Assembly (NCBI GenBank): GCA_023701245.1
Contig: JAMPXK010000009.1
Coordinates: 1-62,873, forward strand
From: Elusimicrobiales bacterium
GTDB lineage: Bacteria; Elusimicrobiota; Elusimicrobia; Elusimicrobiales; UBA9959
DNA length: 62,873 bases
Direction: 5' to 3'
This document shows, in pieces, positions 44,753 to 54,411 of this stretch. The notes under the pieces are model-generated. The model worked only from the letters and a program-made list of their open reading frames with translations, searched no databases and had not been told where the DNA came from. How positions within the stretch are numbered: the stretch's first letter is position 1; every line of letters starts with the position of its first letter. Position numbers and translations under genes: made by a program.

Positions 44753-45609
44753 CTTTTTTCCGCCAGGCCGCGGCCGGCCAGGTCGCCCTGGAGGTTGCGG
44801 CGCACCACGAAGACTTCTTTGAGGGTATTGACGTCCACCGCGGGGGAAACGTCCGCGGTTATGAAATTCATGAAGGATTCGCGCGGGTAGACCTTGGTGA
44901 CCCGGCCCACGAAGATACCCGCCGGGAAGAGCACGCCGCCCGGCGAGGTGAGCAGCTCCGCCCCGGACTCCAGGGCGGCCTCTTCCGGCACGTAATTCAT
45001 CTTAAGCAGCCACGTCCCCTTGCCTTCCACCAGCGCTTCGAAACCGCCCGGCGCTATGGAGCAGACCGCGGACGCCGCGCCGTTGGTCAGGAGCAGCACT
45101 TTGGAAAATTTGGGATAGACTTCCAACACGCGCCCGGCGAGCCCCGCCCGGTCGCCCTGCATACCCAGCACGGTGTCGTTGACGGCTATACCTTCTTCGG
45201 AGCCCTTGTCGATGTAGAAGGACCCGTACCAGTCAGCGGGCGTCTTGTTCACGATGCGGGCCCAGGAGCCGGCCCAGGGCAGCGCGCGCGACAGGCGCAG
45301 CGCCGACGTGAGCCGTTCGTTCTCGGAAACCAGGGCGGAAGCGTTGCGCAGCTTCACCTCCAGGTCGCGCACCTTGTCCTTGAGGGCGCGGTTCTCCTGG
45401 TCGGTCTCCAGCAGCGCCACGAAATTGGAAGGCACGTTGCGGATGAAATGGCCGTACCTGGCCCCGTAATGCATGGAAGGGTAAAGGCTGTAGCTCGCGG
45501 CTATGCGGGCGGTGTGGGCGAATTTGGACGCGGGGAACAACAGCAGGAGGACCGAAAGGGCGGCGAAAAAAACTATGGCGTAGTTGGCTGCGTCTTTTTC
45601 TCTGCTCAT
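44749..45609 (-). CDS. mreC: Rod-shape-determining protein MreC
   Basis: 286 residues from ATG 45609. The frame is open ten codons further, but the hydrophobic anchor sits right after MSREKDAANY. One membrane helix (YAIVFFAALSVLLLLFPASK), a coiled-coil (LLETDQENRALKDKVRDLEVK), then the periplasmic beta domains with VNKTPADWYGSFYIDKGSEEGI and GLAGRVLEVYPKFSKVLLLT. Scaffold linking MreB to PBP2 and RodA. Confidence 0.94.
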   Translation of the reverse strand: MSREKDAANYAIVFFAALSVLLLLFPASKFAHTARIAASYSLYPSMHYGARYGHFIRNVPSNFVALLETDQENRALKDKVRDLEVKLRNASALVSENERLTSALRLSRALPWAGSWARIVNKTPADWYGSFYIDKGSEEGIAVNDTVLGMQGDRAGLAGRVLEVYPKFSKVLLLTNGAASAVCSIAPGGFEALVEGKGTWLLKMNYVPEEAALESGAELLTSPGGVLFPAGIFVGRVTKVYPRESFMNFITADVSPAVDVNTLKEVFVVRRNLQGDLAGRGLAEKR

Positions 45610-45662
45610 CGCCTGTCCCTGTGGGGACCCGCCTGGCAAACCGCGGCCGGCTTAGGAACCGG

Positions 45663-46709
45663 TCAGCTGCGGTATGACTTCAGGAATTCGGGCCTCTGCT
45701 GGATCTTATCCAGCTCTTCAAGATACTTCCCGCAGCCCAAGGCGACACAGCTCAAAGGATCGGCAGCCCTGTGGACGGGCAGTTCGGTCTCCTGCCGGAT
45801 GAGTTCGGGGAAACCGCGCAACAGCGAGCCCCCGCCCGCCAGCACCATCCCGCGGTCCACGAGGTCCGAGGAAAGTTCCGGCGGCGTCTCTTCCAGCACC
45901 TGCTTGATCACGTCCACTATCAGCTGGACAGGCTCCATGAGGGCCTGCCTTATCTCTTCCGAAGTCACAAGAATCGTCTTGGGCAGCCCCTTGGCCTGGT
46001 CCCTGCCCTTAACTTCGATTGTCTTTTCTTCTTTTAAAGGGAAAACCGATCCGATCTGTATCTTAACCTCTTCCGCGGTAGTTTCGCCTATGACTAAATT
46101 GTGCTTGCGCCGGAAATACTGCACTATGCAGTCGTCCATCTCGTCGCCGGCCACGTCGAGGGACTTTGCCACCACCATGCCGCCCAGGGAGATGACCGCC
46201 ACTTCCGTGGTGCCGCCGCCTATGTCGCAGATCATGCTGGCGTGCGGTTCCGAAACCGGCAGGTCCGAGCCTATGGCGGCCGCCATCGGCTCCTCTATGA
46301 GCGCCACTTCGCGCGCGCCGGCCTGCTCGGCCGATTCCTGCACCGCGCGCTTTTCCACTTCGGTAATGCCTGACGGGATGCCTATCACTATGCGGGGGTG
46401 CAGGAGGCTGCGCCTGTTGTGCACCTTGCGGATGAAATACTTTATCATCTCCTGCGTAACTTCGAAGTCGGCTATCACGCCGTTGCGCAGCGGGCGCACG
46501 GCCGTGATGCTCGAGGGGGTGCGGCCAAGCATCAGCTTGGCCTCGCTGCCCACGGCGAGCACTTTCCGTCTGTTCTTGTCTATCGCGACCACAGAAGGCT
46601 CGCGCAGCACTATACCCTTGCCCTTAACGTAGACGAGGGTGTTAGCGGTGCCGAGGTCTATCCCGATGTCGTTGGAGAACAGGCTGAAAAAGTAGTCGAA
46701 CATTCCCAT
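45663..46709 (-). CDS. mreB: Rod-shape-determining actin homologue MreB
   Basis: 348 residues. Actin-fold motifs: [21 protein letters not shown], phosphate-2 loop [19 protein letters not shown], and adenosine motif [17 protein letters not shown]. No membrane segment; peripheral filament protein guiding wall elongation. It follows rplQ by only 13 bases, with no promoter or terminator between, so the elongasome genes may be read from the ribosomal-protein transcript. Confidence 0.98.
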   Translation of the reverse strand: MGMFDYFFSLFSNDIGIDLGTANTLVYVKGKGIVLREPSVVAIDKNRRKVLAVGSEAKLMLGRTPSSITAVRPLRNGVIADFEVTQEMIKYFIRKVHNRRSLLHPRIVIGIPSGITEVEKRAVQESAEQAGAREVALIEEPMAAAIGSDLPVSEPHASMICDIGGGTTEVAVISLGGMVVAKSLDVAGDEMDDCIVQYFRRKHNLVIGETTAEEVKIQIGSVFPLKEEKTIEVKGRDQAKGLPKTILVTSEEIRQALMEPVQLIVDVIKQVLEETPPELSSDLVDRGMVLAGGGSLLRGFPELIRQETELPVHRAADPLSCVALGCGKYLEELDKIQQRPEFLKSYRS

Positions 46710-46722
46710 TTATTCCTGTGGT

Positions 46723-47064
46723 TTAAACCAGTTTTACCAGAGCCGCTTCGGCGGCGTCGCCCCTGCGGGCGCCCAGCTTCAGGATGCGCGTAAAGCCGCC
46801 GGCGCGCTCTTTGTAGCGCGGCGCTATCACGTCGAACACCTTGTGATAGACGGCCTTGTCCTTGATGACGCGGCGTACTTCTATGTGCCGGCCGTTCTTG
46901 GCGTCGGCTATCACGCGCTCCACCACGCGGCGGAGTTCCTTGGCCTTCGGCAGCGTGGTCTCCACCTTCTCGTGGAGCAGCAGGCTGGAAGCCATGTTGG
47001 AGAACATCGCGCGGCGGTGAGAGCCGGTCCTGGAGAGTTTCCTTGCGCCTAAGTTTCTTATCAT
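46723..47064 (-). CDS. rplQ: 50S ribosomal protein L17
   Basis: 113 residues. IRNLGARKLSRTGSHRRAMF and MASSLLLHEKVETTLPKAKEL are the standard L17 start. It lacks the variable C-terminal extension some bacteria have. Last ribosomal gene of the alpha part of the operon, 23 bases after rpoA. Confidence 0.98.
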   Translation of the reverse strand: MIRNLGARKLSRTGSHRRAMFSNMASSLLLHEKVETTLPKAKELRRVVERVIADAKNGRHIEVRRVIKDKAVYHKVFDVIAPRYKERAGGFTRILKLGARRGDAAEAALVKLV

Positions 47065-47087
47065 AGCGGTTCCTTAAATGCGGCAGT

Positions 47088-48062
47088 TCAATCTATCTTC
47101 ATCCCGAGGTCGAGGCCCATTTCCTTGAGCTTTTCCTTGATCTCGTCCAGGGATTTCTGGCCGAAATTCTTGACGGCCAGGAGGTCGTCCTCCGATTTGC
47201 GGACCAGTTCGCCGATGGTGCGGATGCCCGCCACCTTCAGGCAGTTGGACGCGCGCGAGGAGAGTTCTATCATCTCCACGCCCTGTTCGAGCTTGGAGGT
47301 CATCCCGTCGGCGCCCTCTTTCTTGGCGACCTCGGTCTTGGCCGGTTCCTTGGCGGCTTCTTCGGCCGGGAGGAAGGGCATGATGGAGCGCCGCAGCAGG
47401 GCCGCGGTGTTGCTCACGGCGTCGGAGGGGCTCACGGTCCCGTCGGTCCAGACCTCGAGCACGAGCTTGTCGTAGTCGGTGCGCTGGCCCACGCGGGCGT
47501 TGTCCACGGTGTAATGCACTTTCTGCACCGGGGAGAAAATGGCGTCCATCGGGATGAACTCCATGGGGAGGTTCATGTTGCCGCGGATCTCTTCGGAGGT
47601 GCGGTAGCCGGAGCCCTTGGCGATCTCGAGTTCGGCCTCGAACTCGGCGCCGCTCTCCACGTGGGCTATCACGAGGTCCTTGTTGATGATCTCGATATTG
47701 GAGTTCTCGCGGATGTCGGAAGCTTTCACTTCCTTCTTGCCCTTCACGGAGATGAGCAGGGTCTCGGGGCCGTCGCCCTTGAGCCGCACGCGCAGCTTCT
47801 TGAGGTTCAGCACGATGTTCACCACGTCTTCCTGCACGCCGTTGATGGCGGCGTATTCGTGCCTGGCGCCCTTGATGCGCACGGCCACCACGGCCGCGCC
47901 CTCGAGGGACGACAGCAGGATGCGCCGCAGCGAGTTGCCTATGGTGTGGCCATAGCCCTTTTCATAGGGTTCGGCGATGAACTTCGCGTAGTTGTCGGTC
48001 TTGGACTTTTCGTCGACCTCGAACTTTTCGGGAATGACGAGCTGTTTAGAGAAAGTAGCCAT
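47088..48062 (-). CDS. rpoA: RNA polymerase alpha subunit
   Basis: 324 residues. The N-terminal assembly domain contains EPYEKGYGHTIGNSLRRILL and an LSSLEGAAVVAVRIKG stretch. An acidic/Lys linker (about 225-250) is followed by the C-terminal domain (LSSRASNCLKVAGIRTIGEL, FGQKSLDEIKEKL), which contacts UP elements and activators. Usual order, between rpsD and rplQ. Confidence 0.98.
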   Translation of the reverse strand: MATFSKQLVIPEKFEVDEKSKTDNYAKFIAEPYEKGYGHTIGNSLRRILLSSLEGAAVVAVRIKGARHEYAAINGVQEDVVNIVLNLKKLRVRLKGDGPETLLISVKGKKEVKASDIRENSNIEIINKDLVIAHVESGAEFEAELEIAKGSGYRTSEEIRGNMNLPMEFIPMDAIFSPVQKVHYTVDNARVGQRTDYDKLVLEVWTDGTVSPSDAVSNTAALLRRSIMPFLPAEEAAKEPAKTEVAKKEGADGMTSKLEQGVEMIELSSRASNCLKVAGIRTIGELVRKSEDDLLAVKNFGQKSLDEIKEKLKEMGLDLGMKID

Positions 48063-48074
48063 TAAGAACCTCGC

Positions 48075-48713
48075 TTACTTGGAATAGAATTCGACGATCA
48101 TCTGCTCGTCGGCGGAGATGCTGGACTCGGCGCGGTCGGGCCAGCGCACGAGCTTGCCCTTCTTGGAACCGGCGTCCCACGACAGGAAACTGGGGCGCTG
48201 GGTCGCCTTTTCGGCGTGCTCGAGCCCCTGCTTCACAAGCACCGTCTCCGCGGTCTTAGGATTGATGGAGATCTCGTCGCCGGGCTTCAGGATGACGGAC
48301 GCGACGTCCACGCAGCGGCCGTTCACCGTGATGTGGCCGTGGTTGACCAGCTGGCGGGCCGCTTTCAGCGACACCGCGAAACCGAGCCGGCGCACGACGT
48401 TGTCGAGGCGGACTTCCAGGAAGCGCAGCAGCGCCGCGCCGGTCTGCCCCTTGTCCTTGGAGGCCTTCACGAAGAAGCGCTTGAACTGCGCCTCGGTTAT
48501 CTGGGCGCTCAGGCGGGCTATCTGCTTCTGGCGCAGGTGCTTGGCGTAATCGGACATCTTGTTGGGGCGTCCGCCGCCGCCGAAACGCTTTTCCTTTTCG
48601 GCTCTCTGCGCCTTGTCCACCTGGCAGTTGGTGTGGCACTTGGTGCCCTTGAGGAACAGTTTCTGGCTTACTTTCGTGCACTTCTTGCAGCTGGGTCCGG
48701 TATATCTCGACAT
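48075..48713 (-). CDS. rpsD: 30S ribosomal protein S4
   Basis: 212 residues. Two N-terminal Cys pairs (CKKCTKVSQKLFLKGTKCHTNC) suggest the zinc-binding S4 form. The S4 RNA-binding domain is RLDNVVRRLGFAVSLKAARQ and LVNHGHITVNGRCVDVAS. In many bacteria S4 represses the alpha operon. No leader for that is visible here because the gene is internal. Confidence 0.97.
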   Translation of the reverse strand: MSRYTGPSCKKCTKVSQKLFLKGTKCHTNCQVDKAQRAEKEKRFGGGGRPNKMSDYAKHLRQKQIARLSAQITEAQFKRFFVKASKDKGQTGAALLRFLEVRLDNVVRRLGFAVSLKAARQLVNHGHITVNGRCVDVASVILKPGDEISINPKTAETVLVKQGLEHAEKATQRPSFLSWDAGSKKGKLVRWPDRAESSISADEQMIVEFYSK

Positions 48714-48742
48714 TGTAAAGGTCTCCTTCGAATTTCTGACTG

Positions 48743-49174
48743 TTACACGCGGCGGGCTTTCGGGGGCCGGCAGCCGTTGTGCGGGATCGGGGTCACGTCC
48801 TTGATGGAGACCACGTGGATGCCGCTCTGCGCGACCGCGCGGATGGCGGTCTCGCGGCCGGGGCCGGGGCCGCTGACGAAAACCATGGCCTGCCGCACGC
48901 CGTACTCGGCCGCGCGGGCCGCCGCCTTGTTGGCGGTGATCTGCGCCGCGAAGGGGGTGCCCTTCTTGGTGCCGCGGAAACCGTTGCCGCCCGAGGTGGA
49001 CCAGGCTATCACGCCGCCCTTCTCGTCGGTAAAGGTCACGATGGTGTTGTTGAAGGAGCAGTTCACGTACACGCGGGCGAACGCCACGGTGCGGAAGCGG
49101 CGCTTGGGCGCGGCTTTCTGCTCGGGTTTCTTGGCCCCTTCGGGCTGCTGCTGGTTCTTGTTCTCTTCTGCCAT
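48743..49174 (-). CDS. rpsK: 30S ribosomal protein S11
   Basis: 143 residues. An extra 25-residue N-terminal stretch rich in Lys, Gln and Pro precedes the conserved core. [13 protein letters not shown] and [18 protein letters not shown] close it as usual. Lies between rpsM and rpsD. Confidence 0.98.
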   Translation of the reverse strand: MAEENKNQQQPEGAKKPEQKAAPKRRFRTVAFARVYVNCSFNNTIVTFTDEKGGVIAWSTSGGNGFRGTKKGTPFAAQITANKAAARAAEYGVRQAMVFVSGPGPGRETAIRAVAQSGIHVVSIKDVTPIPHNGCRPPKARRV

Positions 49175-49227
49175 ATTAAATCATCCTCCGTAATTTCCCC
49201 CCTCCGCCCGGCGGAGGGGGCTGCCGG

Positions 49228-49623
49228 CTAGGCCTTGGCCGGCGCTGCCGCCGCCTTGGACGCGCCCACGGTCCGGCGCCTGCCGCGGCGGGTACGCCCG
49301 TTGGTGCGCGTGCGCTGCCCGCGGACGGGCAGGTTCCGGCGGTGCCGGTAGCCGCGATAGCTGTTTATCTCGACGTAGCGCTTAAGGTTGGCGGTGATCT
49401 CCCTGCGGAGCTCGCCTTCCACCTTGTATTCCTTCTGAATGGTGGTATTGAGAAGACCTATCTGGTCCTCGGTCAGGTCCTTCACCCGGGTGTCCGGCGG
49501 GATCTGGCTGGTCAGCCCGGCCAGGATCTTTTTGGCCATGGGACGCCCGATGCCGAAAACATAGGCGAGGGCGATGCTGATCTTTTTGTCTCTCGGTAAA
49601 TCTACGCCTGCTATACGTGCCAT
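49228..49623 (-). CDS. rpsM: 30S ribosomal protein S13
   Basis: 131 residues. [34 protein letters not shown], and [20 protein letters not shown] then [10 protein letters not shown] are diagnostic. The Ala-rich end (KAAAAPAKA) is a small extension. Confidence 0.98.
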   Translation of the reverse strand: MARIAGVDLPRDKKISIALAYVFGIGRPMAKKILAGLTSQIPPDTRVKDLTEDQIGLLNTTIQKEYKVEGELRREITANLKRYVEINSYRGYRHRRNLPVRGQRTRTNGRTRRGRRRTVGASKAAAAPAKA

Positions 49624-49687
49624 ACTTTCTCCTTGGAAGACTTCGGTAATCGGTCACCTGCGGCCGGCCGCCCGCGACCAGCCAGTA

Positions 49688-49801
49688 TCAACCCTGGCGC
49701 TGCTTGTGGCGGGGGTCGCCGCATATCACGCGGACCACGCCCTTGCGCTTGACGATCTTGCACTTAACGCAAATCTTTTTTACGCTCGCTCTGACTTTCA
49801 T
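49688..49801 (-). CDS. rpmJ: 50S ribosomal protein L36
   Basis: A 37-residue gene read directly from the sequence: [20 protein letters not shown], then [17 protein letters not shown] and TGA. Zinc ligands Cys11, Cys14, Cys27 and His32 are present, so this is the zinc-binding (C+) form. Standard position between infA and rpsM. Confidence 0.96.
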   Translation of the reverse strand: MKVRASVKKICVKCKIVKRKGVVRVICGDPRHKQRQG

Positions 49802-49815
49802 TGAAGCACCTCGGT

Positions 49816-50037
49816 TTATTTTTCCCTGTAAACTATCCGGCCCTTGCTCAGGTCGTAAGGAGAAAGCTCGAGCTTTACCTTGTCGCCCGGGAGTATCTTT
49901 ATGTGGTGAATGCGCATCTTGCCGGAAATGATGCCCAGGATCGTTTTGCCCGGAGCGATCTCAACCTTGAAAGTTGCGTTGGGGAGGGACTCTTTTACTA
50001 TGCCCTCCACCTCTATTTTTTCGCTGTTTTCTGACAT
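49816..50037 (-). CDS. infA: Translation initiation factor IF-1
   Basis: 73 residues with the S1-like OB fold: [40 protein letters not shown] and [15 protein letters not shown]. Covers the ribosomal A site during initiation. 21 bases after map, 14 before rpmJ. Confidence 0.98.
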   Translation of the reverse strand: MSENSEKIEVEGIVKESLPNATFKVEIAPGKTILGIISGKMRIHHIKILPGDKVKLELSPYDLSKGRIVYREK

Positions 50038-50058
50038 ATTTATATATTATACAAAATA

Positions 50059-50820
50059 TTACGCCTGCCCGGGGACCGAACTGAGTATATCGCAGCCGTC
50101 CTCGGTAACGGCCACCGTGTGCTCGTAGTGGGCGGCCAGGCTGCCGTCCGCGGAAACCGCGGTCCAGCCGTCGTTCTTCACCACCACGTCCGCCCTGCCC
50201 AGGCAGAGCATCGGCTCTATCGCCAGCGTCATCCCGGCCTTCAGCACCGGCCCGGAACCTGCCCTCCCGAAATTGGGAATGGAGGGCTCTTCATGCAGCC
50301 GGCGGCCTATGCCGTGGCCGGTGAACTCGCGCACCACCGACATGCCGTTGGCGGCCGCGTAAGCCTCCACCGCGTGGGAGACGTCGCCCAGCCGGGCCCC
50401 GGCCTTCAGCGCCGAAAGCGCCCTGGCGAGGGATTCGCGGGTCACGTCCATCAGCCGGCGCGCCTGGGGAGAGGGCTCCCCGGCCGCCACCGTAAGGGCG
50501 GCGTCGCCGTAAAATCCGTCCGCTATCGCGCCCATGTCCAGGCTTACGATGTCACCCGCCTTCACCAGGCGTTTGGGGCTGGGAATGCCGTGCACGATCT
50601 CCTCGTTGATGGAGACGCAGAGCGTGGCGGGATAACCCCGGTAGCCCAGGAAAGCCGGAACGGCGCCCAGTTCGCGCACGCGTTTTTCGGCGAACCTGTC
50701 CAGCTCCGCCGTGCTGACTCCCGGCTTCACCAGCGGCTGCAATTGTGAAAGAACTTCGGCCACCACGCGGGAGGCCCGGCGCATCGTCTCTATCTCCGCC
50801 GGCGTCTTGATCTCTATCAC
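50059..50820 (-). CDS. map: Methionine aminopeptidase, type I
   Basis: 253 residues. Metal ligands fall in VSLDMGAIADGFYGDAALTV (two Asp), GHGIGRRLHEEPSIPNFG (His), MTLAIEPML (Glu) and the final HYEHTVAVTEDG (Glu). Removes the start Met from new proteins. Overlaps adk by four bases (ATGA). Confidence 0.97.
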   Translation of the reverse strand: MIEIKTPAEIETMRRASRVVAEVLSQLQPLVKPGVSTAELDRFAEKRVRELGAVPAFLGYRGYPATLCVSINEEIVHGIPSPKRLVKAGDIVSLDMGAIADGFYGDAALTVAAGEPSPQARRLMDVTRESLARALSALKAGARLGDVSHAVEAYAAANGMSVVREFTGHGIGRRLHEEPSIPNFGRAGSGPVLKAGMTLAIEPMLCLGRADVVVKNDGWTAVSADGSLAAHYEHTVAVTEDGCDILSSVPGQA

Positions 50821-51461
50821 GGTTTCACGCGCAACAGGGCCAGTACGTCCTTAGTGACTTCCTCCGGCGTCTTGCCGCCGTCGGCTTCCAGAAAATTCCC
50901 CGAAGCCCGGTAATAGGCCAGCAGGGGTTCGGTCTGGTCCTTGTAAACCTGTATGCGCTTGGCGATAACTTCCGTCTTGTCGTCGGTGCGCGTCATCAGC
51001 GGCTTGCCGCAGGCGTCGCAGACGCCCTCTTTGGCCGGGGGACTGCTGATCACGTTGTAGATCCTGCCGCAGCCGGTGCAGGTGCGCCGCGAACCCAGGC
51101 GGGCCATCACCACGGCTTCCGCCACGTTGAGGAACACCACCGCGTCCAGGTCCTGTCCGCGCGAGACGAACCAGGCGTCCAGCATCTCGGCCTGCGCCAC
51201 GGTGCGCGGGAAACCGTCGAACAGCAGCCCGCGCGTCTCCGCGCCCAGCCGGGACTTCAGCATGTCCATCACCAGACGGTCCGGCACCAGGCGGCCGCCG
51301 GCCATGTAGCCGGAAGCTTCGGTGCCGAGCGGCGTTTTCTTCGCCATCTCGTCGCGGAGGATGTCCCCGGTGGAGACATGCACCAAGTCCATCGTTTTAG
51401 AAAGATCTTTTGCCAGGGTTCCTTTTCCGGACCCGGGGTACCCCAAGAGAATGATATTCAT
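50817..51461 (-). CDS. adk: Adenylate kinase
   Basis: 214 residues from ATG 51461. The frame opens 21 codons earlier, but that stretch is Arg/Cys-rich and not conserved. P-loop LGYPGSGKGTLAKDL, AMP site LFDGFPRTVAQAEML, and a zinc-binding lid with CTGC and CDAC pairs. Usual place between secY and map. Confidence 0.97.
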   Translation of the reverse strand: MNIILLGYPGSGKGTLAKDLSKTMDLVHVSTGDILRDEMAKKTPLGTEASGYMAGGRLVPDRLVMDMLKSRLGAETRGLLFDGFPRTVAQAEMLDAWFVSRGQDLDAVVFLNVAEAVVMARLGSRRTCTGCGRIYNVISSPPAKEGVCDACGKPLMTRTDDKTEVIAKRIQVYKDQTEPLLAYYRASGNFLEADGGKTPEEVTKDVLALLRVKP

Positions 51462-51542
51462 GGTCTCCCGCGAGCGGCGTGCCGGGCAAGTCTGACATCC
51501 CGGCGCGCTCCGCCCGCGCCTCACGGCCCGCGCCCTGCGCGG

Positions 51543-52871
51543 TTAATTCCCGACGTTGAACCAGCGGCCCTTGATCCTGGAGTTCTTGTAGAACCCTTCG
51601 TAGTTGCGCATCACCAGGTGCGCCTCGGTCTGCGCTATGGTGTCCAGCGCCACACCCACTACGATCAGCAGCGACGTGCCGCCGAAATAGAACGGCACGT
51701 TGAACTTGGCCCGCAGGTAGTCGGGCAGTACGGCAATAAGAGAAACGAACAAGGCGCCGCCCAGCGTTATCCTGTTGAGCACCCACTCGATGTGATTGGC
51801 GGTCGGCTCGCCCGGGCGGATGCCGGGAATGAACCCGCCCCACTTCTTCATGTTCTCTGCCAGGTCCTTCGGGTTGATGCTGACGGAGTTGTAGAAGTAG
51901 CAGAAGAAGACGATGAGCGCGACGTAGACCAGCTGGTAGAGGATGCTGGAGTGGTTCATGAGGCTCATCAGCTTCTGGGCCCAGGGCGCGCCGGGGTTGA
52001 ACGAGCCTATGGTATAGGGCACGCTCAAGAGCGACACCGCGAAGATGACGGCGATAACGCCGCTCTGGTCCACTTTAAGCGGCAGGAACGTGGAGGCGCC
52101 GCCCATCATTTTGCGGCCCACCATGCGCTGCGCGTACTGCACCGGGATCTTGCGCTGGGCGGTCTCCACCCAGATCACGAAACCGATGATCAGCGCCACC
52201 AGGGCGAGTATCAGCAGGCCCGAGAGCAGGCTGATCTCGTCTATCTGGATGAGTTTTATCAGGCCCAGGGCCGCGGAAGGGATCTCTCCCACGATACCGG
52301 CGAAGATTATGAGCGAAATACCGTTGCCTATGCCGCGCTCGGTGATCTGCTCGCCCAGCCACATCACGAACATCGTGCCGGTGACGAGGGTCAGCACGGT
52401 CACGAAGTAGAACCCGAAGGTCGGGTTGGTGACGATCTGGGGGCCGCCGCCGGCCTGCATCTTGGTCAGGGCGATGGTCAGGCCCAGCGACTGGAAAGCC
52501 GCCAGGAACAGCGTGAACACGCGGGTGAACTGCGTGATCTTCTTGCGGCCGGATTCGCCTTCCTTCTGGAGGCGGTCCAGGATGGGGAAGACGTGCGCGC
52601 CCTGCACGAGGCTCATGATGATGGAGGCGTTGATGTAAGGCATCACGCCCATCGAGAAGATGGAGAACCTGCTGAGGGCGCCGCCGGAGAAAATATCCAG
52701 GAAGCCCAGCAGCGAACCCTTCTGCGCCTCGAAAATGGCCTGCAGCGCCGCGGTGTTGATCCCGGGTATCGGGATGGAGGCGCCCAGCCGGTACACGGCC
52801 AGGGCCCCGAGCACGAAGAATATCCGTTTCTTAAGATCCTGTATCTTAAAAATGTCGGTGATTTGCTGCAT
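51543..52871 (-). CDS. secY: Protein translocase subunit SecY
   Basis: 442 residues with ten membrane helices. GASIPIPGINTAALQAIFE opens the plug region, then FMNASII-like YINASIIMSLVQGA, and the C-terminal GGTSLLIVVGVALDTIAQTE. Channel of the Sec pathway, used by the many signal-peptide proteins in this window. TAATG overlap with rplO. Confidence 0.98.
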   Translation of the reverse strand: MQQITDIFKIQDLKKRIFFVLGALAVYRLGASIPIPGINTAALQAIFEAQKGSLLGFLDIFSGGALSRFSIFSMGVMPYINASIIMSLVQGAHVFPILDRLQKEGESGRKKITQFTRVFTLFLAAFQSLGLTIALTKMQAGGGPQIVTNPTFGFYFVTVLTLVTGTMFVMWLGEQITERGIGNGISLIIFAGIVGEIPSAALGLIKLIQIDEISLLSGLLILALVALIIGFVIWVETAQRKIPVQYAQRMVGRKMMGGASTFLPLKVDQSGVIAVIFAVSLLSVPYTIGSFNPGAPWAQKLMSLMNHSSILYQLVYVALIVFFCYFYNSVSINPKDLAENMKKWGGFIPGIRPGEPTANHIEWVLNRITLGGALFVSLIAVLPDYLRAKFNVPFYFGGTSLLIVVGVALDTIAQTEAHLVMRNYEGFYKNSRIKGRWFNVGN

Positions 52872-53395
52872 TATTTTTTATCCGTTTTCGCTTTCTTCTT
52901 GGCGGCGGCCTGGGCCACGACTTCTGCGGCTTTGGCGGCCTTCACGCCGACGAGCTGTTCGGTCTTGCCGCCGGCCTTCTCGATCTTTTCCTTGGCCGAC
53001 GCGGAGAAGGCGTGGGCCTTCACGGTCAGGGCTTTCTTGAGTTCCCCGTCGCCGAGGATCTTTATCAGGTCCACGTGTTTGACCAGGCGGGCCTTTACCA
53101 GCGCTTCCGGATTCACTTCGGCGCCGGCCTTGAAGCATTTCTCGAGCGAGGAGATGTTGACCCACTCGTACTTGGTCTGGAACCGCACATTGCTGAAGCC
53201 GCTCTTGGGGATGCGCCGCAGCAACGGCATCTGGCCGCCTTCGAACCCGTCCGGCTTGGCGCCGCCCGAGGTGGAATTCTGGCCTTTCTGGCCGCGGGTG
53301 GAAGTCTGCCCGTGACCGGACCCCTGCCCGGTGCCGAGGCGCTTCTTGCGGTGCACGGAACCGTATTTGGGTTTAAGATTGTTGAGGCTGACCAT
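52871..53395 (-). CDS. rplO: 50S ribosomal protein L15
   Basis: 174 residues. LNNLKPKYGSVHRKKRLGTG, GSGHGQTSTRGQKGQNS and FEGGQMPLLRRIPKSGFSN are L15 signatures. A Lys/Ala-rich C-terminal tail makes it some 25 residues longer than usual. rpmD (L30), which normally sits between rpsE and rplO, is absent: only 45 bases separate the two genes. Confidence 0.97.
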   Translation of the reverse strand: MVSLNNLKPKYGSVHRKKRLGTGQGSGHGQTSTRGQKGQNSTSGGAKPDGFEGGQMPLLRRIPKSGFSNVRFQTKYEWVNISSLEKCFKAGAEVNPEALVKARLVKHVDLIKILGDGELKKALTVKAHAFSASAKEKIEKAGGKTEQLVGVKAAKAAEVVAQAAAKKKAKTDKK

Positions 53396-53440
53396 AGTGA
53401 TTCTCCTGTTTCTGCCTGGATGTTAAAACCCTGCCGCGGC

Positions 53441-53992
53441 CTATTCTACGCCGCGGATCCTGAGGACTTCCTCTTTGCTCTTGAGGCGCTTGAGCGCGTC
53501 GAGCGTGGCGTAAACCGTGTTGAAGGCGTTGCGGGTGCCGAGGTTCTTGGTAAGGACGTTCTTGACGCCGGCCGCTTCCAGCACGGCGCGCACGCCGCCG
53601 CCGGCGATCAGGCCGGTGCCGTCCACGGCGGGCTTCATCCAGACCTTGCCCGCGCCGAACTTCCCCTCCACTTCGTGGGGGATGGTGGAATTCAGGAGCG
53701 GGAACTGGAACATTTCCTTGCGGGCGCCGGCGGTGCCTTTCTGTATGGCCCCCTGCACCTCGTTGGACTTGCCCAGGCCTACGCCCACTTTGCCGTGGTT
53801 GTCGCCCACCACTACGAGGGCGTTGAAGGAGAAGCGTTTGCCGCCCTTGACCACCTTCGTAACGCGGTTGATGACCACGGTCACGACCTTCTCTTCCTTG
53901 GCGTCCGTCAGGTCGAGTTCCATCGCCTCGCCGGGCTTGCCCTGGGCGTTGAGTTCTTTGCTGGTCTTGAGCTGTTTCTGGTTTCTGAGCAT
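53441..53992 (-). CDS. rpsE: 30S ribosomal protein S5
   Basis: 183 residues. [39 protein letters not shown] and [20 protein letters not shown] are the double-stranded-RNA-binding and S5 C-terminal signatures. The N terminus begins [16 protein letters not shown], somewhat longer than in E. coli. Confidence 0.98.
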   Translation of the reverse strand: MLRNQKQLKTSKELNAQGKPGEAMELDLTDAKEEKVVTVVINRVTKVVKGGKRFSFNALVVVGDNHGKVGVGLGKSNEVQGAIQKGTAGARKEMFQFPLLNSTIPHEVEGKFGAGKVWMKPAVDGTGLIAGGGVRAVLEAAGVKNVLTKNLGTRNAFNTVYATLDALKRLKSKEEVLRIRGVE

Positions 53993-54006
53993 TTTGGCTT
54001 TCTCCC

Positions 54007-54369
54007 TTAGAATTTGAGACCGGCTTCGCGGGCCGCGTCGGCCAGGGCCTTTATGCGGCCATGGTATATCCTGCCGCCGCGGTCGAAGCAGACCGCCTTC
54101 ACGCCCTTGGCTACGGCGCGCTTGGCCAGCAGGGTCCCGACGGCCTTGGAGGACTCGAGGTTCTTGCCGGACTTCAGTTTGCCCTTCAGTTCCTTGTCGA
54201 GGCTGGAGGCCGCGGCCAGGGTGACGCCCTTCAGGTCGTCTACGACCTGGGCGTAGATATGCTTGGCGCCGCGGTAGACGCTCAGGCGCGGCATCTTGAT
54301 GCCGTGCTCGAACAGCCTGTTGCGGGAGCGGATCTTGCGGAATTCGTAGCGTTCCTGTTTGCTTATCAT
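54007..54369 (-). CDS. rplR: 50S ribosomal protein L18
   Basis: 120 residues. [20 protein letters not shown] and [20 protein letters not shown] with GLKF at the end are the L18 hallmarks for 5S rRNA binding. 14 bases before rpsE. Confidence 0.98.
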   Translation of the reverse strand: MISKQERYEFRKIRSRNRLFEHGIKMPRLSVYRGAKHIYAQVVDDLKGVTLAAASSLDKELKGKLKSGKNLESSKAVGTLLAKRAVAKGVKAVCFDRGGRIYHGRIKALADAAREAGLKF

Positions 54370-54411
54370 ATTAGTTTATCCTGTTCTCCTGAATTGTGCT
54401 TGCGCACCCCG

